This document shows positions 1 through 5,357 of a stretch of DNA of 5,357 nucleotides, piece after piece. This DNA is from Bacteroidales bacterium (GTDB lineage Bacteria > Bacteroidota > Bacteroidia > Bacteroidales > Azobacteroidaceae), in the NCBI GenBank assembly GCA_020860885.1, contig JAJBTS010000400.1:1-5357 (forward strand), read 5' to 3'. The notes under the pieces are model-generated. The model did no database searches and had not been told where the DNA came from. It worked only from the letters and a program-made list of their open reading frames with translations. Numbering within the stretch: the first letter of the stretch is position 1; the number at the start of each line of letters is the position of its first letter. Both the position numbers and the translations under genes were made by a program.

Positions 1-29
1 TTTATGGATTTCTCATATAAACAATAACT

Positions 30-70
30 CCTTTAGTGATTGATTTTTAACTAATAAAGGTTTTTGTCTT
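30..70 (+). terminator. Possible intrinsic terminator of a plus-strand gene ending at the left edge
   Basis: CCTTT (30-34) can pair with AAAGG (56-60), and AGT (35-37) with ACT (50-52), leaving a 3-base bulge and a 12-base loop. The right arm is followed at once by TTTTTGTCTT (61-70). This is the shape of a weak Rho-independent terminator reading rightwards. Plus-strand stop codons at 18-20, 25-27 and 41-43 allow a gene to end just before or within it, but too little of that gene is present to identify it. It may also stop minus-strand transcription from the DUF2520 gene. On the minus strand the left arm reads AAAGGAG, which looks like a ribosome binding site, but the ATG after it (16-14) opens only four codons. 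Confidence 0.4.
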
Positions 71-160
71 AATGCGAAGAAGTCAAACAAGTATGCCTGA
101 ATTTGAAATCCGGGATCACCTGAAAACATTTATTTTATTTTTGAAGTATTTAGTTCGTGA

Positions 161-949
161 TTATTTCTGGTTTGATGAGTTGTAAATGCTTTTACTTATG
201 AATTGATACAAGTGATACTTTTCCGGTCTTTCTTTCAATAATTCCAGGTGCTTGTCCATTACATTCGTATCATATCTTACAGCAGGCCCTGTTTGTGCCT
301 CTTTCGGATGCATCTCTTTTATTTTGGATGCCGTTTCTTCAATTAGTGGTAAAAGGTAATCTTTGGAAAGGTTATTGTCTTCCAGAATTTCCGCTGCATT
401 CGTGTACATATGATTTACAAAGTTACAGGCAAATACGGCTGCTAAATGCAGATGTTTCCTTTCTTCCGAAGAAATGCGTACTACTTTCTCTGATAAGGAG
501 CTGGCCAGTTCATCCAGGAGTTTTTCATCTTCCGGAAGGTTAGCCTCAATAAATATAGGAATAGGTTTGAAAGAGATCTTCCTCTTTTTACTAAAAGTCT
601 GCAAAGGATAAAAGACACCGTATCTTAAGGAAGAACCTGATTCAAAGATTGTCAGTGGAAGGCTACCGGCAGTATGCACGAGTAGTCCTTGTAAAGGAGG
701 AAGCTCTTTTAATAATTCCGGCAAAACAGAATCTTTAACAGAAAAAATATAAACATCTGCGTCGGTCCGTAAATGATGAATATCGGTTGTGTAAGGAACG
801 TCTAATAAGGATGCGAGTTCCCGAGCCGATTCCGTTGTACGGCTGTAAACCTGTACAATGGAGAACCCTTTTTCCTGAAAGGCTTGTCCTAGCTGAGTAG
901 CAACATTCCCGGCGCCGACCAGAACAATTTTATTCTTCAGGAGATTCAT
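161..949 (-). CDS. Rossmann-like / DUF2520 NAD(P)-binding protein
   Basis: Predicted cytoplasmic dehydrogenase-like protein of 262 residues with the two-domain layout of the Rossmann-like (PF10727) plus DUF2520 (PF10728) family; its substrate is unknown. The N-terminal Rossmann fold shows the dinucleotide loop GAGNVA (residues 12-17). The second strand ends in YSR (35-37), where an Arg often favours NADP. HTAGS (92-96) and FYPLQTF (113-119) follow. The helical C-terminal half carries the family motifs RKHLHLAAVFACNF (164-177) and QTGPAVRYD (219-227). I chose the ATG at 949 because the glycine loop then lies the usual distance from the N-terminus. The longer reading from 1000 adds a low-complexity N/K/F stretch and would overlap the nitroreductase by 71 bases. 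With this start the overlap is 20 bases, so the two genes are probably one translationally coupled transcript. Relatives are described as F420-dependent NADP oxidoreductase-like, a fold label and not a proven activity. Confidence 0.88.
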   Translation of the reverse strand: MNLLKNKIVLVGAGNVATQLGQAFQEKGFSIVQVYSRTTESARELASLLDVPYTTDIHHLRTDADVYIFSVKDSVLPELLKELPPLQGLLVHTAGSLPLTIFESGSSLRYGVFYPLQTFSKKRKISFKPIPIFIEANLPEDEKLLDELASSLSEKVVRISSEERKHLHLAAVFACNFVNHMYTNAAEILEDNNLSKDYLLPLIEETASKIKEMHPKEAQTGPAVRYDTNVMDKHLELLKERPEKYHLYQFISKSIYNSSNQK

Positions 950-1478
950 ATTTGTATTTTTCAATATGAAGTTTTTCCCATTGAAGTTTTTCCGGATCAT
1001 GAGGTTTCCCTGTCCGCGCCTTATGTCCGATAGCTATTATACAGTTAACCACCAGCTGAAGAGGGATATCCATCATGTCTCTCACATATTGTTCAGAGTC
1101 GTAGCCATCGGCTGTTTCACGTCCTTTGACCTGTATCCAACAACTTCCCAAACCCAGGTCTTCTGCCTGTAACTGAATATAAGTAGCTGCGATAGCGGCA
1201 TCTTCTATGTGCGCAATACTTTGCAACGGATCGCTTAATACGACAATGGCCAACGCACATCCTTCGATAAAGGCTGCCCCTGATGATTTGCATAAAGATA
1301 ACTTTTTTAAGGCTTCTTTATCTTCAATTAAAACAAATTGCCACGGACGGCTGTTTTTTGAAGAGGGAGCCATTAAGCCCGCTTGCATGATTAGTTGTAC
1401 TTCGGAAGGTAAGAGTGGATCTTCCGTATAATGACGCAGACTTCTCCGGTTGGTGATTAATTCTTCAAAATTACTCAT
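930..1478 (-). CDS. Nitroreductase family protein (FMN-dependent NAD(P)H oxidoreductase)
   Basis: A 182-residue flavoprotein of the nitroreductase superfamily (PF00881), expected to be a cytoplasmic homodimer that binds FMN and passes electrons from NAD(P)H to nitro, quinone or similar acceptors; the physiological substrate cannot be read from sequence. FMN-binding signatures are the N-terminal NRRSLR (10-15), the PSSKNSRPWQF segment (38-48) and GLGSCWIQV (109-117). The central helix IEDAAIAATYIQLQAEDLG (91-109) and the IAIGHKA strand-turn (148-154) are also typical. Length fits the compact subfamily common in Bacteroidales. ATG at 1478 is the only sensible start, with the RRSxR motif beginning about ten residues in. 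It is first in a two-gene minus-strand unit with the DUF2520 protein, whose start lies within the last 20 bases of this gene. It diverges from the DUF5686 gene across a short shared promoter region. Confidence 0.93.
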   Translation of the reverse strand: MSNFEELITNRRSLRHYTEDPLLPSEVQLIMQAGLMAPSSKNSRPWQFVLIEDKEALKKLSLCKSSGAAFIEGCALAIVVLSDPLQSIAHIEDAAIAATYIQLQAEDLGLGSCWIQVKGRETADGYDSEQYVRDMMDIPLQLVVNCIIAIGHKARTGKPHDPEKLQWEKLHIEKYKYESPEE

Positions 1479-1504
1479 GATACATTATGTTCAATAATTT
1501 TAAT

Positions 1505-1512
1505 TACTTTTG
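1505..1512 (+). promoter_or_regulatory. Bacteroidetes-type -7 element for the DUF5686 gene
   Basis: TACTTTTG is an exact match to the Bacteroidetes primary sigma factor -7 consensus TAnnTTTG and is followed by CG, a common extension. No clear TTTG -33 box is seen at the usual spacing upstream. Transcription would begin roughly 5-10 bases downstream, giving a leader of about 15-20 bases before the TTG start at 1536. Confidence 0.6.
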
Positions 1513-1520
1513 CGAAAATA
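1513..1520 (-). promoter_or_regulatory. Possible -7 element for the nitroreductase-DUF2520 unit
   Basis: Read on the minus strand this is TATTTTCG, one mismatch from TAnnTTTG, and it abuts the plus-strand -7 element directly. It would give a leader of about 25-30 bases before the nitroreductase ATG at 1478. No convincing -33 box is seen, so this is tentative. Confidence 0.3.
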
Positions 1521-1535
1521 AGAAAATTTGTTGAA

Positions 1536-3722
1536 TTGAAAACGATAAAACAATCTATATTGTTTCTGCTGATCTTGTTTTTTACATTCGGACCGCTTTC
1601 GGCTAAAAAAACTCCTGTGGAAATCAAATATTCAGTGATGGATTTGAATGGATTGCGTTATTATCCTTTCAATACACCCGCAGATTCTCTGGTTTCGGAA
1701 TTGATAAGACACACAAAGACAAATTCTTCCGGAGAACGATTTTACAAAAAAACTGCAATCGATCTGATTGGAAACAGAGAGTTAATCGAAGGACAGATTC
1801 AACATTCTACTCAAACAAATGACTTTCTTTATAAATATTTCCTCAAATCTTATCTGCCGTGGCTTCGATACGCTGCTCCTCTGAAAAATGACAACCGGGA
1901 GCTGGCTTTAACTCTGGGATTGCATGAAGAAACTCAGGATAAAGAAGGGAAAATCGCTTTTCAGGATCAGGGAATTTATGGTTTTGCAGGTAAACGAAAT
2001 GTCGCTCATCTGTTGGATGATCTGTTTGGAGATATCGATCTGTTTCGCAAAACCAATGAAGTCATGTTTTTATCTGTGAAAAGTCCCTTGTCAGAAGAAG
2101 GATTCAAGTTTTACCGCTATTTTTTATCCTCTCGCCGAACCGAGGAAGGAGAGAAAGTGCAGGAAATTGTTTTTTTTCCTAAGAATATCCATACGCAGGC
2201 TTTTACCGGATATTTATATATATCGGAGAAACGACCTTATAGATTGATAAAAGCGGTTTTTACAGTGAGTAGTTCACATAATATGAACTTTATTCAGAAT
2301 ATATTATTTACTCAATATTTCACTGAACAAAAGGAATATCTCCTTCCAGTGCAAAAGGATTATGTTTTATCGATAGGAGATGAAGTGGCAGGAAGTCTTG
2401 TCGTGAATAGAACTGTCAATTACACAGATAGAAGAGATCCTTTGACAGAATCGGAGAGACAAGTCGGAAATTTAGAGGAATTAAGTAAAAACACCCGGGC
2501 CTATAATAATGTAAAAATGATTACCCGCCTTCTATTGACCGATCATTTATCTGTTGCGGGAGAGAAAGGGATTTTTGAAGTAGGACCAGTGACCCGGATG
2601 CTCAGTTATAATGATATGGAAGGCGTCCGCCTCAGGTTGGGAGTGAATACCACGACTAACTTGCATAAACAATGGTTGTTTGGAGGATATGCCGCGTACG
2701 GAACTAAAGATGAAAAATGGAAATACAGAGGGGATATTCTTTATTCTTTTATTCCTAAAGACAGGGATATCTGGGAATTTCCGGAACGACTGTTGAGAGT
2801 GACTTATATAGACGACTTAAATATTCCCGGTGAAGACTTGTTTGTAACCAAAAGGGATTATCTTCCCTATTCTTTTTCTCAGGTAGCGACAGGGCAAATG
2901 ACCCGGCAAAAATTAGCTGCAATTATTTATGAACACGAATTGGAAAACGATCTTTCTTTTGAAATCGGAGGAAAATACCTGAAGGATCGTCCTTTGAAAG
3001 GGCACGAATATATTATCAGAGAAAACGGTGTAGAACACAAAGTAAACGGATTTACAACTACAGAAGCCAGCTTTTCTATGAGTTATGCGCCAAAATCCGT
3101 ATTTTTTCAGACACGCGATCGGAGAAGGTATTTACGGAGAGGAGAGATTGAGGTTAACCTGAAACACACGGTAGGTATAAAAGGTATGTTCGGATCGGAT
3201 TATTCTTATCATATTACCGATGCAGATGTTTACAAAACATTCCGACTTCCGGATAATATTGGAAAATTAAGCTTGGAAGTTGCGGCTAGAAAAGTATGGA
3301 ATCGTTTACCTTTTCCGTTTTTGTTTGTAGCAGGTGGAAATCAGAGTTATATTTTTAAAGAAAACGATTACAACCTGATGAACTATTCCGAATTTGTTAC
3401 CGATCGTTTTATTGCAGGACATATGAACCTGCAATTCAACTGGTCTCCTTTCCAGCTCTTCTTCAAAAATCATATGAAAACAAACTTTGGAATAAAAGCA
3501 ATTTATGGACCTCTATCGGATAAGAATAACCCTGATCTTCATCCCGGATTATTTGTATTGCACGAAAAAATAAAACCCTTGGGAGAAACTCCTTATCTGG
3601 AAATAAATGCAGGTTTTTCCAATATCCTGAAATTTTTCCGTTTGGAATGGGTACAACGATTGACTTACCTGGAAACCAATGAGGATGGAAATAAGAAACA
3701 TCGGGGGGTCTTTATTCGTTAA
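1536..3722 (+). CDS. DUF5686 family outer-membrane protein (C-terminus probably frameshifted)
   Basis: As read, 728 residues of the DUF5686 family, Bacteroidetes outer-membrane proteins with a periplasmic N-terminal part and a predicted C-terminal beta-barrel; their role is not established. Residues 1-23 form a signal peptide: KTIK, a hydrophobic core, then GPLSA before KK. Family-like segments include SPLSEEGFKFYRYF in the N-terminal half and GVRLRLG and AAYGTKDEKWKYRG near the start of the barrel. Alternating-hydrophobicity strands run from about residue 340 to the end. The N-terminal carboxypeptidase-regulatory-like (CarboxypepD_reg-like) domain of many family members is absent. The start is TTG at 1536: no in-frame ATG lies upstream, and the next Met would remove the signal peptide. 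The gene stops at TAA 3720-3722, but a G6 run (3703-3708) just before it probably carries one extra base. Dropping one G gives a 734-residue protein ending GSLFVNASFSF at 3741. Monocistronic in this window. Confidence 0.9.
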   Translation: MKTIKQSILFLLILFFTFGPLSAKKTPVEIKYSVMDLNGLRYYPFNTPADSLVSELIRHTKTNSSGERFYKKTAIDLIGNRELIEGQIQHSTQTNDFLYKYFLKSYLPWLRYAAPLKNDNRELALTLGLHEETQDKEGKIAFQDQGIYGFAGKRNVAHLLDDLFGDIDLFRKTNEVMFLSVKSPLSEEGFKFYRYFLSSRRTEEGEKVQEIVFFPKNIHTQAFTGYLYISEKRPYRLIKAVFTVSSSHNMNFIQNILFTQYFTEQKEYLLPVQKDYVLSIGDEVAGSLVVNRTVNYTDRRDPLTESERQVGNLEELSKNTRAYNNVKMITRLLLTDHLSVAGEKGIFEVGPVTRMLSYNDMEGVRLRLGVNTTTNLHKQWLFGGYAAYGTKDEKWKYRGDILYSFIPKDRDIWEFPERLLRVTYIDDLNIPGEDLFVTKRDYLPYSFSQVATGQMTRQKLAAIIYEHELENDLSFEIGGKYLKDRPLKGHEYIIRENGVEHKVNGFTTTEASFSMSYAPKSVFFQTRDRRRYLRRGEIEVNLKHTVGIKGMFGSDYSYHITDADVYKTFRLPDNIGKLSLEVAARKVWNRLPFPFLFVAGGNQSYIFKENDYNLMNYSEFVTDRFIAGHMNLQFNWSPFQLFFKNHMKTNFGIKAIYGPLSDKNNPDLHPGLFVLHEKIKPLGETPYLEINAGFSNILKFFRLEWVQRLTYLETNEDGNKKHRGVFIR

Positions 3723-3741
3723 TGCCAGCTTCTCATTTTAA
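3703..3741 (+). other. G6 tract and out-of-frame true C-terminus of the DUF5686 protein
   Basis: The run GGGGGG (3703-3708) lies four codons before the stop at 3720-3722. In the frame reached by using only five Gs, the protein continues H-R-G-S-L-F-V-N-A-S-F-S-F and stops at TAA 3739-3741. That ending alternates hydrophobic residues (L, V, A, F, F) and finishes in Phe, the usual beta-signal for insertion by the BAM machinery. The current frame ends GVFIR, and a seven-G frame would end in a non-barrel-like PASHFNN. I infer a single-base insertion, either a sequencing error or a slippage variant. Confidence 0.65.
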
Positions 3742-3881
3742 TAACTAATGAGGCCGGATATCCTGAAAAAATTCTAAGAAAGTTAAAAGGGGTATTCTTC
3801 TCAACCTTTCAAACATTCGGGATGTTTTATAGAGTGTGACAAGTTATTTTTATTTTAGAATTGATAAACCAAAATCCATAA

Positions 3882-4145
3882 ATGATGTTCAACCGGATTG
3901 TAATTTCTCGCAATTTAAATGATTTAATGGAGAATCAGAGTGGGATTGTTATCGGATATAATAAAAAATGTCCTCTGTATGTAAAAGAATACTTTTTGTA
4001 TTTAGGATTTAATTCAGGTACGCGGATTAAAGCAAGTTGTTTTAGTCCGTTGAACGATTCACGGGCCTATATAGTTAGCGGAAAAAAACTTGTTATAAGA
4101 AAAGCAGATGCACAATACATTTTAGTATCTTGTTCTTCTAATTAA
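3882..4145 (+). CDS. Small FeoA-like domain protein
   Basis: An 87-residue cytoplasmic protein whose second half fits the FeoA (PF04023) SH3-like domain. LGFNSGTRIKA (41-51) matches the family's LG-x-x-GT turn. SPLNDSRAYIVSGKKL (55-70) matches the P-x-x-D then V-x-G-x-x-L pattern, and VIRKADAQYILV (71-82) matches the closing IR-x-x-DA-x-x-I-x-V strand. FeoA proteins are about this size and normally assist the FeoB ferrous-iron transporter or occur as regulatory SH3-like modules. The first half is less typical: the usual N-terminal G-x-x-(G/A) strand is only loosely matched, and there is a C-P pair at 30-31. Two ATGs in tandem (3882, 3885) could serve as the start. No feoB lies in the window, and 160 bases separate it from the gene before and 165 from the one after, so it looks monocistronic. 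The call rests on motif pattern alone. Confidence 0.7.
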   Translation: MMFNRIVISRNLNDLMENQSGIVIGYNKKCPLYVKEYFLYLGFNSGTRIKASCFSPLNDSRAYIVSGKKLVIRKADAQYILVSCSSN

Positions 4146-4310
4146 AACATAAAATAAAAATTAATTAAATAAACATAAATGAGATAGAACTATAGAACTT
4201 CAAAATATCCCTAATTGTTTTGTAATTAAGAAATTTATTAAGACATCCCATTTTTATCAAATTTAGCGATTTTATTAACCAGAATTGAATAATCATTAAA
4301 ACTTTAAATT

Positions 4311-4649
4311 ATGTTTTATCATGTAAAAGAAACTCAGTTTAATGTGAGAGTATCAAAACCGGATCCCCGCTTTGCAAGGCTTATGCTGGAACAATTTGGC
4401 GGAGCTAACGGAGAGTTATCAGCTGCACTGCAATATTTTGTTCAGGCCTTTTCCTGTAAAAATGCATATCCTGAAATTTACGACATGTTGATGGATATTG
4501 CTACCGAAGAGCTTGGACATTTGGAAATGGTAGGGGCTACCGTTCAAATGCTCTTGACAGGTATTAACGGTGAACTGAAAGATATGGCAGAAAATGCTGA
4601 AATAAACGGAATGATGAATGGCAAAGCAGCTAAAGAGGATTTTATTTAA
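4311..4649 (+). CDS. Manganese catalase, N-terminal fragment
   Basis: As the sequence stands, this open frame makes a 112-residue product ending KAAKEDFI. It begins MFYHVKE, the standard start of manganese catalases, at ATG 4311 after an AT-rich spacer with no clear -7 match. It holds the first two ferritin-like helices, with predicted ligands Glu35, Glu67 and His70. It lacks the Glu and His from helices three and four, so it cannot form a complete dimanganese site alone. A stable product would need the downstream fragment as partner. Confidence 0.6.
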   Translation: MFYHVKETQFNVRVSKPDPRFARLMLEQFGGANGELSAALQYFVQAFSCKNAYPEIYDMLMDIATEELGHLEMVGATVQMLLTGINGELKDMAENAEINGMMNGKAAKEDFI

Positions 4650-4658
4650 AAGGCAACT

Positions 4659-5288
4659 GTGAATCCTCAATTTGGTGTGATCTCTGCAGGAAGTGTAATC
4701 CTTTCGGATAGCAACGGTAATCCATGGACGGGAGCTTACATAAGTGCCAATGCCGATCCCACCGTAGACTTAAGATCCAATATAGCATCTGAAAGCCGGG
4801 CAAAAATAGTATACGAATATTTATTTAAATATACGGATGATCCATGGGTGAAAAAAACATTAGGATTCCTCATGACAAGGGAGATTACACATTATCAACA
4901 ATTCGAAGCAGCATTAAGCACCATTGAACCTAATTTTCCTCCGGGAATTCTTCAGGGAAATCAACGTTACAGCAATCGGCATTATGAAATGTCGAAAGGA
5001 AATAAATACGATGGACCCTGGAAAGAAGGTAAAAGTACTCAATTACACGAAGAATGGCAGATTACGGAAGATGCCTTACAACAATCGTGTGAAACAGATG
5101 GTTTATTGGATTTGCAACCTCAGGGAACACAGAGAACCGATAAATCCATTCAGGAACTGGATAAAAAACTGAGTAAAGAAAGAAGCGCAAAAGTAAAAGA
5201 AACGAATCCTGAAAAAGATCAACAGTGGACTTACTTTAAGGAACAAGATTTTTCTTCTAAAAAAGAAGGAAAAGATACAGATAAATAA
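4659..5288 (+). CDS. Manganese catalase, C-terminal fragment (possible GTG restart)
   Basis: A 209-codon frame that could be translated by restart at GTG 4659, nine bases after the TAA. AAAGG at 4649-4653 sits five bases upstream as a possible ribosome binding site. It starts at the conserved NPQF segment and carries the predicted ligands Glu45 and His78 (161 and 194 of the full frame), the WTGAYI and DLRSNIASESRAK blocks, and PNFPPGILQG. After GPW (119-121) the chain is hydrophilic, rich in Lys, Glu, Gln and Ser, longer than in many relatives and probably disordered. The GTG codon corresponds to an internal residue of intact relatives, so the restart may be fortuitous. The gene ends 14 bases before the terminator hairpin. 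Confidence 0.5.
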   Translation: MNPQFGVISAGSVILSDSNGNPWTGAYISANADPTVDLRSNIASESRAKIVYEYLFKYTDDPWVKKTLGFLMTREITHYQQFEAALSTIEPNFPPGILQGNQRYSNRHYEMSKGNKYDGPWKEGKSTQLHEEWQITEDALQQSCETDGLLDLQPQGTQRTDKSIQELDKKLSKERSAKVKETNPEKDQQWTYFKEQDFSSKKEGKDTDK

Positions 5289-5302
5289 CTAAAAATAGTA
5301 GA

Positions 5303-5342
5303 AAGGATACCTGGGATTTACTATTAATCTTCAGGTATCCTT
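5303..5342 (+). terminator. Intrinsic terminator after the manganese catalase
   Basis: AAGGATACCTG (5303-5313) and CAGGTATCCTT (5332-5342) form an 11-base-pair perfect stem. The 18-base loop can extend pairing (GATT 5315-5318 with AATC 5326-5329). The right arm runs into an AT-rich, T-containing tail (TTATATTATAATATATC), and A-rich sequence precedes the left arm, so it may work in both directions. It begins 14 bases after the catalase stop codon. Confidence 0.85.
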
Positions 5343-5357
5343 ATATTATAATATATC

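Larger units (their letters stand above)
4311..5288 (+). pseudogene. Manganese (non-haem) catalase gene interrupted by an in-frame stop
   Basis: Read through, 325 codons encode a manganese catalase (PF05067), a ferritin-like four-helix protein that disproportionates hydrogen peroxide at a dimanganese centre without haem. A TAA at codon 113 (4647-4649) breaks it; both sides are in the same frame and align with the family without a gap. Family alignment by eye gives the metal ligands as Glu35 (NGELSAALQYF), Glu67 and His70 (EELGHLEMVG), then Glu161 (ASESRAKIVYEY) and His194 (REITHYQQF). Glu191 in REITH is the probable second-sphere acid. The stop falls between helices two and three of the catalytic bundle, where intact relatives read KAAKE-x-x-I, a few variable residues, then NPQF. 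A hydrophilic Lys/Glu/Gln-rich tail of about 85 residues follows the conserved GPW (235-237). All ligands survive, so the lesion is recent, a sequencing error, or tolerated through restart. TAA has no known recoding to an amino acid in such bacteria. Confidence 0.8.

Noticed and set aside
2..34. Minus-strand AAAGGAG followed by ATG (16-14) as a gene start leaving the window
   Set aside because: The ATG opens only four codons before TAA, and AAAGGAG is better explained as an arm of the hairpin at 30-60.
1466..1473. CAAAATTA, a perfect minus-strand TAATTTTG -7 element
   Set aside because: It lies inside the nitroreductase coding sequence, downstream of its start, so it cannot drive that gene; likely chance.
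3811..3830. Hairpin AAACAT-TCGGG-ATGTTT as a terminator of the DUF5686 gene
   Set aside because: The stem is only six mostly A-T pairs and no real T-run follows it; a GAAAGTT/AACCTTTC pairing at 3778-3810 is no better.
4146..4310. Regulatory element or small RNA in the AT-rich spacer before the catalase
   Set aside because: No TAnnTTTG match, strong hairpin or recognisable peroxide-regulator site could be found; TTTTG at 4218-4222 has no partner at the right spacing.
4647..4649. The catalase stop as a recoded codon (selenocysteine or pyrrolysine)
   Set aside because: Those use TGA and TAG; this is TAA, and the other genes in the window end normally at TAA.
4419..4670. Minus-strand open frame opposite the catalase
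   Set aside because: It is the antisense shadow of a strongly conserved catalase region and shows no family features.

Overview
The window looks like chromosomal DNA from a member of the Bacteroidales. The evidence is AT-rich base use, a Bacteroidetes-type -7 promoter element (TAnnTTTG) upstream of a DUF5686 outer-membrane protein gene, and proteins (DUF2520 Rossmann protein, small nitroreductase, DUF5686 protein) that together are typical of that order. Genus cannot be fixed from the sequence alone; a Dysgonomonas/Parabacteroides-like relative is an inference.

Layout. Positions 1-160 hold no complete gene; a hairpin followed by a T-run at about 30-70 suggests that a plus-strand gene ends at or just left of the window edge. 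Two minus-strand genes follow and overlap by 20 bases: a nitroreductase (930-1478) read first, then a DUF2520 NAD(P)-binding Rossmann protein (161-949). A divergent intergenic region (1479-1535) carries back-to-back promoter-like elements. It serves the long plus-strand DUF5686 outer-membrane protein gene (1536-3722, TTG start). That gene probably has a one-base slip in a G6 tract near its end: with five Gs the protein would finish in a classical beta-barrel C-terminus ending in Phe at 3741.

After a 140-160 base spacer comes an orphan FeoA-like small protein (3882-4145). After a very AT-rich spacer (4146-4310) comes a manganese (non-haem) catalase gene interrupted by an in-frame TAA at 4647-4649. 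The two halves (4311-4649 and 4659-5288) are in the same reading frame. The stop separates the five predicted dimanganese ligands, three on the first half and two on the second. A strong stem-loop terminator (5303-5342) closes the unit.

Functionally, the left half is housekeeping redox and envelope biology, and the right half points to metal and peroxide handling. I see no mobile element, CRISPR, RNA gene or clearly new system. The most interesting points are the two gene lesions (catalase nonsense, DUF5686 G-tract slip) and the orphan FeoA-like protein beside the catalase.
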